Shown here piece after piece: positions 1-6,964 of a stretch of DNA of 7,993 nucleotides. The notes below the pieces were generated by a model that was not told where the DNA came from, made no database searches, and was given only the letters and a program-made list of their open reading frames with translations. The stretch spans positions 1-7,993 of the forward strand of contig CANSLE010000099.1 of the NCBI GenBank assembly GCA_947647645.1, in the 5' to 3' direction. Position numbers and translations under genes: made by a program. This DNA is from an uncultured Microbacterium sp. (GTDB taxonomy: Bacteria > Actinomycetota > Actinomycetes > Actinomycetales > Microbacteriaceae). Position 1 is the first letter of the stretch, and each line of letters opens with the position of its first letter.

Positions 1-3000
1 CGGCGTGATCTCCTTGGCATACGCGAGCGTCGCCTGCAGGTCGATCTGACCCGTGTCCGTGCGGTCGGTGCCCTGCGCGAACGGGGTGAAGCCGTCTCCG
101 CCGTTGGCGAGGAACGAGTTCGTCACGACGGTGAAGGTGTCGCCGTCGGCGATCTGCTTTCCGTTCAGCGACATCGACACGATGTGCCCCGACCGCGACG
201 CGGTCTGACCAGCCGGCGGCGCATCCTCGGTGTACTCGTAGCTGAACCCCTGCGAGACACCCAGGTGCAGCTTCGGACGGTCACCCGTCGCCTGCCACTG
301 CCGGGTGAGGATGTCCTTCAGCTGCGCTCCCGTCAGCGTCACCGTCACCAGCGTGTTGGCGAACGGCTGCACATCGGCGAGCTGCTTGTAGTTGACGGTC
401 CCGTCACCCGTGTAGGTGAGGTCGGCGCGCAGTCCACCCGGGTTCATGAGGGCGATCTGCGCCTTCTTCCCCGCGTAGGCCGGATTCGCGCTCGTGGCCC
501 ACAGGTAGATGTCCGCGACGGTGTTGCCCATCGTGGACTCGACCCCGCGGTCGGAGCCCTTCGTTCCACCGCGCACGATGCTCGTGGTGATCTTGCCGAC
601 GGGCTCGGCTCCGATCGTGTTCGCCGCCGCGCTGAAGCCCGCGACGAGGGCCGCGACCTCGGCATCCGCCGGGTAGGCCTTCGCGAGGACCTCGGTCGTG
701 CCTGTCACGGAGAGGAGCTCGTGCGCCTTCTTGTCGTACTGGACCGAGAGCTGGCCGAGCGCCTTGCCGTACTCCGACGCCTGGATCACCGGTCGGAGCT
801 TCCCGGTCGAGGCGACCTGCACGTCGCACGCATACGTCTGGTGCGTGTGCGCCGAGACGATCGCGTCGATGTGGGCGGAGGCCCCGCGGATGAGCGTGCC
901 GAAGTCCGACGGGTCGGTCGCGACCGCGTCGCACTTGTTCGACACCGACGAGCCGGAGTGCGTGAGCAGCACGGTGACGTCGGCGAGGTTGCCGTCGGCG
1001 ATCTTCGCGGCCACCCGGTTGGCGGCCACGAGCTGGTCGCCGAACTCGATGTCGTCGATGCCCTTCGGGTCGACCATCCGCGCCGTGTCGGTCGTCACGG
1101 TGCCGATGAAGGCGACCCGGACGCCGTCGATCGTCTTGACGGTGTACTCCGGGAGGGCCGGCGTGGTCGTCCCCTTCTGGTAGACGTTGGCTCCCAGCGC
1201 GAACGGCGACCCGGACGGGGCGGTGTCGCCGCCGAAGCGCGGCACCACGCGGTTCTTCAGGTCGGCGAAGCCGCGGTCGAACTCGTGGTTGCCCACCGCC
1301 GAGACCTCCAGGCCGGCCGCCTTCAGCGCATCGATCGTCGGTGCGTCCTGCTGGATCAGCGAGGTGAAGGTCGAGGCGCCGATGTTGTCGCCGGCCGAGA
1401 CCAGCAGCGTGTTCGGGTTCTTCGCCTTCTTCGCCTTGACCGCCCCGGCGAGGACGGCCGCACCGGCCTCACCCTGGCTGCCTGCCTCGATACGACCGTG
1501 GAAGTCGTTGATCGTGAGGATGTCGATCGTCGTCGCGGCGGTCTTCCCGGCGGACAGCCCGACCTTCAGCGGGTCGTGATCGCTGGAGCGGTAGGGCCCG
1601 TCCTGCCAGAAGAGTGTGCCGTGGTTGTTGTAGCGGCTGTACTCGAGGGCCACCGACTCACCGGAGTTGATGTTCCACACGTCGCCGCCGGTCACACGCT
1701 TCCACGCCGCATCGTTGAGCAGCACGTGGTCCAGCGATCCCGACAGCCCGTCGAACGAGTAGGTCGACCGACCCAGCTCCAGCCCCGACTCGGCGTCGAC
1801 GTACCCGGCGTCGTACAGGACGGACAGCGGGTCCTCCTTCGTGTACGAGTTGAAGTCGCCGGCGAGGACGGCGGCGTCTCCGGAGCTCGTCAGCGAGGCG
1901 ACCCAGTCGCGCAGCGCCGTCGCCTGCGCGACGCGCGCCGGGTTCCATGCTCCCTGGCCGTCCTTCTGGTCGGTCTGCGCGCCGGACGCGCCGGACGAGC
2001 CCTTCGACTTGAAGTGGTTCACGACGAACAGGAACGGCTCGCCGCCGGCGACCGGAGTGAACTTCTGCGCGATCGGCTCGCGCGCGTTGTCGAACGCCTG
2101 CCCGGAACCGGACAGCGTTCCGAGCGCGAGCGCATCGCCCGTTCGCTCCACACGGGCGGGCTGGTAGATGATCGCGTTGCGGATGACGTCCTGCTCAGCT
2201 GCGTCGGGCAGCTGCGCGGATGCCGGCACGTACGCCCACTTCTGCGAGCCGGCGGCCGCGTTGAGCGCATCGACGAGGGTGGAGAGCGCCTTGTCGGGCG
2301 TGCTCGGCGTCGTCTTCGCGGAGTTCTCGATCTCCATGAGTCCCACGACCGAGGCGTCGAGCGTGTTGATGGCCGAGACGATCTTCGACTGCTGCCGGGC
2401 GAGGTCGGCGGCTCCCCAGGCGCCGCGCAGGTCGCAGCCCGTGCGGACGTTGGTGCCGACTCCGGCGCGGTCGGTGTAGGGCGTGCACGACGCGTTCGAC
2501 GAGCCGAGCGTGGTGAAGTAGTTCAGCACGTTGAACGAGCCGACGCTGAGGTCGCCGCCGACGGAGGCCGGGGCCGCCGTGCGCGGGTTCGTGAACGTGG
2601 CCTGCCCCTGGGTCGTGCCGTCACCGGGCAGGAAGGAGACGGGGTTCAGCTTCCACGCGTTGTTGCGGTAGTCGAGCACGAACGAACCGCTGAGGGTGGC
2701 CGTACCGCCGACCACGACCGGCTTGTCGAGCGAGACGTAGGCCGGGGTGAGGTCGCCGTTGAGCAGCGCGCCCGCGCCCCTGTTCGCCCGCGCAGCATAG
2801 TCGAGCGAACCGCCGTCGTCGAGGATGACGCCGCGGGCCAGGTTGTCGGCGGCGACGGCTTCGGCCTCGGAGGATCCGGGCCGTGCGACGTCGGTGGGCT
2901 GACGCAGAACGCCCGCGCCTGCCGCAAGGCCGACCTCGCCGTACCGGTTCGTGTTGTTGGTGTTCGTGACCGTGAACGTGCTCGAGACGCTGACGAGCAT

Positions 3001-4134
3001 CGACTCGAGGCTCTCGCGCTGTGCGATGGCGCTCGGCCACGTGGTGAGCGTGACCGGGGTGGGCTTCGCGGCATCCGCGATCTTCGTCGCCTTGCCAGCG
3101 TCGACGGTGAGCTGGGTCAGCCCGTTGAACTCGCCCGCCGTGCCGGTGACGCGCACGGTGTCGCCGAGTGCGACCTCGTCCGCGACGCCGGAGGTCTTCG
3201 TGTAGACGAAGATCGCATCGGATGCCGTGTGGCTGCCCAGATCGACGGCACCACCCGTTCCGGGCGTCTGGATGACGTAGCCGTTGTAGCCGCCGACGGG
3301 GTAATGCGCCGTCACGACACCCTCCGTGGTGACGGTCTGACCGTTCAGCGGCGTGGTGTCGCCGGCGCCCTGGATCGCGGCGATCGGCGTGATCGTCGAG
3401 TCGCCGGGCGTGTCGGTAGAGGTCGGGGTGGGGGTCGGCGACCCCGTGCCCGTCGGCGTCGGCGTCGGGGACCCCGAAGCGGAGTTCTGCGGCGTGGGCT
3501 CACCCGCGGTGAAGTCGGCGCTGTTGACCGCGGTGTTGGTGTGCGTCGCGTCGCGCGAGATGCTCGTCGCGTTGCTGGTCTCGGGGGCCGGTGAACCCGC
3601 GGCGGGACTCGCGGCGCTGCCCCACGCGACGTAGTCGACGACGTCGACGTCGCTCGGCCCGCTGATGACCGTGGAGGTGGACACGAGGGCGACCTTGCCG
3701 GTCGTACCGCTGAGGTTGAGTGTGCCCGTGGCATCCGGCGTCGGGAGCGCAGTGGTCCCGCCCGCCCCCTTGGCCTCCTGCACGAGGAAAGAGCCGCCCG
3801 CGGCGATCGCGCCGCTGAGGGCGTGAGCCGCGAAGGTCTTGCCCGACGACGCGGCGGCGTACTGCAGCGTCCAGCCGTCGAGGTTGACCGGCGCCGACGA
3901 GACGTTGACGAGCTCGACGAAGTCGTGCGTGTACGTGGCGCCGTTGTTGCCGCCTCCGCCGTACACCTCGTTGATCACCACGGCGGCGCTCGCGCTGACG
4001 GTGGCCTGAGCCGGGATGGCCGCCAGGCCGATGCCGCTGGCCGCGAGGGCTCCGGCAGTGATGCTGGCGACGATCGCGCGTCGCTTCCGCCTCTCGGCGT
4101 GGGGACGCGGTGCGTCCGGTGTCGTGTCTGACAC
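1..4134 (-). CDS. Secreted ExeM/NucH-type endonuclease fused to 5'-nucleotidase (3' end outside window)
   Basis: Predicted exported enzyme that hydrolyses extracellular nucleic acid and then dephosphorylates the nucleotides. The frame is open from the GTG at 4134 to the window edge (1378 codons, no stop), so the C-terminus is missing. Visible order: basic n-region ERRKRR (14-19) and hydrophobic stretch ending AQA (42-44), a Sec-type signal peptide; lamin-tail domain opening INEVYGGGG (about 52-215); Pro-Thr linker (221-240); OB-like domain (about 245-355); EEP nuclease (about 527-860) with FNVLN 534-538, MEIEN with E601, NHF with H707, GDFN with D760/N762, SDHDP with D852/H853; metallophosphatase with NDFHG (D877, H879), GDN 915-917, GNHE 948-951, H1059, H1096 and H1098; 5'-nucleotidase C-terminal domain with NPGG 1231-1234 and NGGDGF from 1344. 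Only four cysteines, in two pairs (550/567, 1068/1103), suggest disulfides. GTG 4134 is preferred because AGGGAG lies 5 bases upstream; an in-frame ATG at 4155 has no good ribosome site. Cell-wall anchoring cannot be judged. Family assignment is confident; exact substrates are inferred. Confidence 0.93.
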   Translation of the reverse strand, partial: MSDTTPDAPRPHAERRKRRAIVASITAGALAASGIGLAAIPAQATVSASAAVVINEVYGGGGNNGATYTHDFVELVNVSSAPVNLDGWTLQYAAASSGKTFAAHALSGAIAAGGSFLVQEAKGAGGTTALPTPDATGTLNLSGTTGKVALVSTSTVISGPSDVDVVDYVAWGSAASPAAGSPAPETSNATSISRDATHTNTAVNSADFTAGEPTPQNSASGSPTPTPTGTGSPTPTPTSTDTPGDSTITPIAAIQGAGDTTPLNGQTVTTEGVVTAHYPVGGYNGYVIQTPGTGGAVDLGSHTASDAIFVYTKTSGVADEVALGDTVRVTGTAGEFNGLTQLTVDAGKATKIADAAKPTPVTLTTWPSAIAQRESLESMLVSVSSTFTVTNTNNTNRYGEVGLAAGAGVLRQPTDVARPGSSEAEAVAADNLARGVILDDGGSLDYAARANRGAGALLNGDLTPAYVSLDKPVVVGGTATLSGSFVLDYRNNAWKLNPVSFLPGDGTTQGQATFTNPRTAAPASVGGDLSVGSFNVLNYFTTLGSSNASCTPYTDRAGVGTNVRTGCDLRGAWGAADLARQQSKIVSAINTLDASVVGLMEIENSAKTTPSTPDKALSTLVDALNAAAGSQKWAYVPASAQLPDAAEQDVIRNAIIYQPARVERTGDALALGTLSGSGQAFDNAREPIAQKFTPVAGGEPFLFVVNHFKSKGSSGASGAQTDQKDGQGAWNPARVAQATALRDWVASLTSSGDAAVLAGDFNSYTKEDPLSVLYDAGYVDAESGLELGRSTYSFDGLSGSLDHVLLNDAAWKRVTGGDVWNINSGESVALEYSRYNNHGTLFWQDGPYRSSDHDPLKVGLSAGKTAATTIDILTINDFHGRIEAGSQGEAGAAVLAGAVKAKKAKNPNTLLVSAGDNIGASTFTSLIQQDAPTIDALKAAGLEVSAVGNHEFDRGFADLKNRVVPRFGGDTAPSGSPFALGANVYQKGTTTPALPEYTVKTIDGVRVAFIGTVTTDTARMVDPKGIDDIEFGDQLVAANRVAAKIADGNLADVTVLLTHSGSSVSNKCDAVATDPSDFGTLIRGASAHIDAIVSAHTHQTYACDVQVASTGKLRPVIQASEYGKALGQLSVQYDKKAHELLSVTGTTEVLAKAYPADAEVAALVAGFSAAANTIGAEPVGKITTSIVRGGTKGSDRGVESTMGNTVADIYLWATSANPAYAGKKAQIALMNPGGLRADLTYTGDGTVNYKQLADVQPFANTLVTVTLTGAQLKDILTRQWQATGDRPKLHLGVSQGFSYEYTEDAPPAGQTASRSGHIVSMSLNGKQIADGDTFTVVTNSFLANGGDGFTPFAQGTDRTDTGQIDLQATLAYAKEITP
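3415..3474 (-). repeat. Two-copy Pro-Thr linker repeat inside the nuclease gene
   Basis: Two tandem 10-codon units encode GSPTPTPTGT and GSPTPTPTST (residues 221-240). The nucleotide copies (3445-3474 and 3415-3444) differ mostly at third positions (ACG/CCG in one, ACC/CCC/CCG in the other), so the amino-acid repeat is kept while the DNA has drifted. It separates the lamin-tail domain from the OB/nuclease part and is typical of flexible, possibly O-glycosylated linkers in secreted actinobacterial proteins; glycosylation is inference. Confidence 0.85.
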
Positions 4135-4139
4135 GTGTT

Positions 4140-4145
4140 CTCCCT
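4140..4145 (-). promoter_or_regulatory. Ribosome binding site of the nuclease gene
   Basis: AGGGAG on the minus strand, followed by AACAC (5 bases) and GTG at 4134. It decides between two in-frame starts: the ATG at 4155, seven codons upstream, is preceded by CCGCCTGTTGC, which has no purine-rich site. The GTG start also leaves a normal signal-peptide n-region. Confidence 0.7.
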
Positions 4146-4166
4146 GGTTTGGCATGCAACAGGCGG

Positions 4167-4184
4167 CGGCCGCGTACACGGCCG
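4167..4184. repeat. GC-rich inverted repeat in the nuclease 5' leader
   Basis: CGGCCG (4167-4172), six-base spacer CGTACA, then CGGCCG (4179-4184): a perfect 6-bp stem. Each arm is itself palindromic. In the minus-strand transcript it would lie about 33 bases before the GTG start, upstream of but not covering the ribosome binding site. It lacks a following U-tract, so it is not a standard terminator. In DNA this GC-rich a chance occurrence is possible. Confidence 0.4.
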
Positions 4185-4207
4185 TCCTCTCCGGTGGTTG
4201 AGAGTCG

Positions 4208-4251
4208 ATGATGGGAGAGCCATGAGACGAGCAGGTTTCGCCGAAGTGAAC
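4208..4251 (-). promoter_or_regulatory. Possible Pho-box-like element and -10 for the nuclease gene
   Basis: On the minus strand GTTCACTTCGG (4251-4241) is followed directly by CGAAACCTGCT (4240-4230). The first 11-base unit begins GTTCAC, close to the GTTCACC core known for actinobacterial PhoP sites; the second unit matches that core at only 3 of 7 positions. A CATCAT hexamer (4213-4208, 4 of 6 matches to TATAAT) lies 16 bases further on. Phosphate-starvation control would suit a nuclease/5'-nucleotidase, but the motif match is weak and the function is inferred. Confidence 0.2.
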
Positions 4252-4400
4252 GCCGCACGACATCCGGTGTCACCAGACCTGGGATGGAGCATCGGCTGTG
4301 CAGGGCTGCGGCGACAAGGGCGCGTGGCGTTAAATCTCTCTCATGGTGCGAGGTTCTGACGGGTCGTGCGACGCCCCGCGCGGGTCCTTCTGCCGCCGCG

Positions 4401-4428
4401 AAGACTGCGCCAAAGACGCCGGTAGACT
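4401..4428 (+). promoter_or_regulatory. lepA promoter, leaderless or nearly so
   Basis: TAGACT (4423-4428) fits the actinobacterial TANNNT -10 pattern. AAGACT (4401-4406), sharing only the GAC core of TTGACA, sits 16 bases upstream as a weak -35. The ATG is 9 bases after the -10, so initiation 7-10 bases downstream of the hexamer gives a leader of zero to three bases. No Shine-Dalgarno is present (GCTCGGAAC precedes the ATG). The TAG of the hexamer is also an in-frame stop, which rules out an upstream lepA start. Confidence 0.6.
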
Positions 4429-4437
4429 GCTCGGAAC

Positions 4438-6288
4438 ATGTCACCGCGCGCCCTGAAGCCTCTCGAGCCGTCTGCGACCCCTCCAGAGCTGATCCGCAAT
4501 TTCTGCATCATCGCCCACATCGACCACGGCAAGTCGACGCTGGCCGACCGCATGCTGCAGATCACCGGTGTGGTGTCCGACCGGGACATGCGCGCGCAGT
4601 ACCTGGACCGGATGGACATCGAGCGCGAACGCGGCATCACCATCAAGTCGCAGGCCGTGCGGATGCCGTGGGCCGCGGAGTCCGCCACGTTCGCGCTGAA
4701 CATGATCGACACGCCCGGGCACGTCGACTTCACCTACGAGGTGTCCCGTTCGCTCGCGGCGTGCGAGGGCGCCGTCCTCCTCGTCGATGCCGCGCAGGGG
4801 ATCGAGGCGCAGACCCTCGCGAACCTCTATCTCGCACTCGAGAACGATCTGCAGATCATCCCCGTGCTCAACAAGATCGACCTGCCCGCAGCCGATCCCG
4901 AGAAGTACGCCGCCGAGCTCGCCAATCTCATCGGCGGGTCGCCCGATGACGTGCTGCGCGTCTCCGGCAAGACCGGCATGGGTGTCGAAGAACTCCTCGA
5001 CCGCATCGTCGAGCGAATCCCGGCTCCGACCGGCGACGCCTCCGCGCCCGCACGGGCGATGATCTTCGACTCCGTGTACGACGCCTACCGAGGCGTCGTC
5101 ACGTACGTCCGCATGGTGGACGGCAAGCTCGAGCCGCGCGAGCGCATCCAGATGATGTCGACACGAGCGACCCACGACCTGCTGGAGATCGGCGTCTCGA
5201 GCCCCGAGCCGGTGCCGACGAGGGGGCTGGGCGTCGGCGAGGTCGGCTACCTCATCACCGGGGTGAAGGACGTGCGCCAGTCGAAGGTCGGCGACACGAT
5301 CACCAATCAACGCAAGCCCGCCACCGATGCGCTCGCCGGGTACACCGACCCGAAGCCGATGGTCTTCAGCGGCATCTATCCGATCGACGGCAGCGACTAC
5401 GCGAACCTCCGCGAGGCGCTCGACAAGCTCAAGCTCTCCGACGCCTCGCTGCAGTACGAGCCGGAGACGTCCGTCGCGCTGGGCTTCGGGTTCCGCTGCG
5501 GCTTCCTCGGGCTCCTGCACCTCGAGATCATCACCGAGCGCCTGTCGCGCGAGTTCGACCTGGATCTCATCACGACAGCGCCGTCCGTCACCTACGAGGT
5601 CACGACCGACACCGGAGAGAGCGTCGTCGTCACCAATCCGAGCGAGTACCCGGACGGCCGTGTCGCCTCCGTGTCCGAGCCCGTGGTGAAGGTCGGCATC
5701 CTGCTGCCGAAGGACTACGTGGGCACCGTCATGGAGCTCTGCCAGTCGCGGCGCGGCACGTTGCTAGGGATGGACTACCTCAGCGAGGACCGTGTCGAGC
5801 TGCGCTACCACATGCCTCTCGGCGAGATCGTCTTCGACTTCTTCGACCAGCTGAAGTCGAAGACGCAGGGCTACGCAAGCCTCGACTACGAGCCCGCCGG
5901 ATCGCAGGAGGCCGACCTCGTGAAGGTCGACATCCTGCTGCAGGGCGAGAAGGTCGACGCGTTCAGCTCCATCGTCCACCGTGAGAAGGCCTATGCCTAC
6001 GGCACGCTCATGACCGAGCGCCTGCGCAAGCTCATCCCGCGTCAGCAGTTCGAGGTCCCGATCCAGGCGGCGATCGGCGCGCGGATCATCGCCCGCGAGA
6101 ACATCCGCGCGATCCGCAAGGACGTCCTCGCCAAGTGCTACGGCGGCGACATCACGCGAAAGCGGAAGCTGCTCGAGAAGCAGAAGGAGGGCAAGAAGCG
6201 CATGAAGATGGTCGGTCGCGTCGAGGTTCCCCAGGAAGCCTTCATCGCCGCCCTGTCCGGCGACGTCGAAGGCAAGGAGAAGAAGTAG
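4438..6288 (+). CDS. lepA: Elongation factor 4 (LepA/EF4), ribosomal GTPase
   Basis: Complete 616-residue translation GTPase that binds the ribosome in the cytoplasm and acts on stalled or mis-translocated complexes; back-translocation and initiation roles have both been proposed. G1 loop AHIDHGKST 26-34, switch region RGITIK 65-70, DTPGH 91-95 with the catalytic-type histidine H95, NKID 145-148 and SGK 176-178 are all intact. EF-G-like domains follow (FGFRCGFLGLLHLEI in the middle third), then the LepA-specific C-terminal domain with KCYGGDITRKRK (566-577) and a lysine-rich tail ending EGKEKK. Length is in the usual range with a short N-terminal extension common in actinobacteria. ATG 4438 is the first possible start, since an in-frame TAG lies at 4423. 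It is transcribed divergently from the nuclease gene and is followed after 25 bases by the DUF1990 gene. Confidence 0.98.
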   Translation: MSPRALKPLEPSATPPELIRNFCIIAHIDHGKSTLADRMLQITGVVSDRDMRAQYLDRMDIERERGITIKSQAVRMPWAAESATFALNMIDTPGHVDFTYEVSRSLAACEGAVLLVDAAQGIEAQTLANLYLALENDLQIIPVLNKIDLPAADPEKYAAELANLIGGSPDDVLRVSGKTGMGVEELLDRIVERIPAPTGDASAPARAMIFDSVYDAYRGVVTYVRMVDGKLEPRERIQMMSTRATHDLLEIGVSSPEPVPTRGLGVGEVGYLITGVKDVRQSKVGDTITNQRKPATDALAGYTDPKPMVFSGIYPIDGSDYANLREALDKLKLSDASLQYEPETSVALGFGFRCGFLGLLHLEIITERLSREFDLDLITTAPSVTYEVTTDTGESVVVTNPSEYPDGRVASVSEPVVKVGILLPKDYVGTVMELCQSRRGTLLGMDYLSEDRVELRYHMPLGEIVFDFFDQLKSKTQGYASLDYEPAGSQEADLVKVDILLQGEKVDAFSSIVHREKAYAYGTLMTERLRKLIPRQQFEVPIQAAIGARIIARENIRAIRKDVLAKCYGGDITRKRKLLEKQKEGKKRMKMVGRVEVPQEAFIAALSGDVEGKEKK

Positions 6289-6300
6289 AGCACCCCCCGT

Positions 6301-6306
6301 TAGGCT
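6301..6306 (+). promoter_or_regulatory. -10 element of a leaderless promoter for the DUF1990 gene
   Basis: TAGGCT fits the TANNNT pattern and is followed by exactly seven bases (GGACAGC) and then the ATG at 6314; the normal transcription start would fall on or next to that ATG. The short gap after lepA (6289-6313) contains no Shine-Dalgarno. No clear -35 is visible; the matching position lies inside the lysine-rich 3' end of lepA. This suggests an internal promoter in addition to any read-through from lepA. Confidence 0.5.
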
Positions 6307-6313
6307 GGACAGC

Positions 6314-6964
6314 ATGCGTCGCGGAAGCTTTCAGGACGACACGGTCGACTACGCCGCCGTCGGTGCCACGCAGGCCCACGACCTCATGAGCTACCCACCG
6401 GAGGACAGCGTCCCGGCGGAGGAGTCGTTGCTGCTGGGCAGCGGCCAGGCCCGATTCGAGTCCTCGGCCGAGGCGCTCCTGTCGTGGTCCGCGCTGCGCG
6501 GAGCCGGTCTCGAGATCACCGACGTGCGCCCGGCGGCGGGGCCGATGTACACGGGCGTCGGCTACGACGTGGACGGCACCCCCACCGTGGCCAGCCGCCT
6601 CGAGGCGGACCAGCGCTTCGACGCCGATGGCACGCCGTACGTCGCCGCCGGCACCACGATCCGCGTCCGCGGGCAGGTCAGGCGCATGAGCGCCGAGGGT
6701 GAGCTGCGGGTCATCTACGCGATCGAGGAGCCGCGACGCGTGGGCTTCGCTCTCGGGACCGTCGGCGGCTCGGTCGTCAGCGGTGAGGAGTCATTCATCG
6801 TCACCTGGGCCGACAACGACGAGGTGCGCTTCACCGTGCGCGCCTTCGATCGTCCCGTCTCGGCGCTCTACCGTCTGCTCCCGGCGCTTCTCAAGCGCCG
6901 CCGCCGCGAGCTCTTCCGCGGCTACCTGCGTGCCATCTCCCCGCTGTACACGACCTCCACCTGA
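6314..6964 (+). CDS. DUF1990 (UPF0548) family protein of unknown function
   Basis: Complete 216-residue protein recognised by family pattern: YAAVGAT (13-19), LLGSGQARFESSAEALLSWS (40-59), the core EEPRRVGFALGT (138-149), SGEESFIVTW (156-165), AFDRP (177-181) and a C-terminal YLRAI (204-208). The family is found in bacteria and plants and has no established biochemical role as far as I know. There is no signal peptide and no clear membrane helix, so it is probably cytoplasmic; LYRLLPALLKRRRR (185-198) is a short amphipathic basic stretch. No cysteine occurs, so it is not a metal-sulfur protein. The first Met at 6314 was chosen because a -10-like hexamer lies seven bases upstream. Its stop overlaps the hemW start by one base (TGATG), so the two are co-transcribed and probably translationally coupled; a shared function is only inference. 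Confidence 0.88.
   Translation: MRRGSFQDDTVDYAAVGATQAHDLMSYPPEDSVPAEESLLLGSGQARFESSAEALLSWSALRGAGLEITDVRPAAGPMYTGVGYDVDGTPTVASRLEADQRFDADGTPYVAAGTTIRVRGQVRRMSAEGELRVIYAIEEPRRVGFALGTVGGSVVSGEESFIVTWADNDEVRFTVRAFDRPVSALYRLLPALLKRRRRELFRGYLRAISPLYTTST

Larger units (their letters stand above)
4135..4437. other. Divergent intergenic region between the nuclease gene and lepA
   Basis: 303 bases with no convincing gene. From left to right it holds the nuclease ribosome binding site (4140-4145), a GC-rich hairpin (4167-4184), a weak Pho-box-like element with a CATCAT hexamer on the minus strand (4208-4251), a 9-base odd-centred palindrome GGTGTCACC (4266-4274), an AT-rich patch TTAAAT (4330-4335), and the lepA promoter (4401-4428). 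All expression of the minus-strand gene must start here or within its own reading frame. A 37-codon frame from ATG 4343 overlaps the lepA start but has little support. Confidence 0.8.

Noticed and set aside
184..3594. A 1136-codon open frame on the plus strand, opposite the nuclease gene.
   Set aside because: Its translation is dominated by Arg, Val, Gly, Asp and Leu with no recognisable domain. It lies entirely antisense to a gene with intact catalytic motifs; G/C-rich third positions on one strand routinely remove stops from an antisense frame.
4153..4155. In-frame ATG as an alternative start for the nuclease gene.
   Set aside because: No Shine-Dalgarno upstream; the GTG at 4134 has AGGGAG at 5 bases. 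It remains possible and would add only seven residues.
4311..4336. GCGACA (4311-4316) plus TTAAAT as a second conventional lepA promoter.
   Set aside because: The spacer is only 13-14 bases, too short for a normal sigma-70-type promoter, and the -10 match is poor.
4135..4359. Small plus-strand frames in the intergenic region, including one of 74 codons.
   Set aside because: No ribosome binding site, no promoter at a suitable distance and no recognisable protein pattern.
3500..4444. A 314-codon minus-strand frame spanning the intergenic region and the 5' part of the nuclease gene.
   Set aside because: It is Arg/His-rich and in a different frame from the real gene, which starts at GTG 4134 with a ribosome site and encodes a signal peptide and lamin-tail domain.
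4441..5520. A 359-codon open frame antisense to lepA.
   Set aside because: Low-complexity composition without domains, lying fully inside the highly conserved lepA gene; a compositional shadow.
6289..6313. Possible terminator after lepA.
   Set aside because: The 25-base gap has no inverted repeat and no T-tract; it holds a -10-like element instead.
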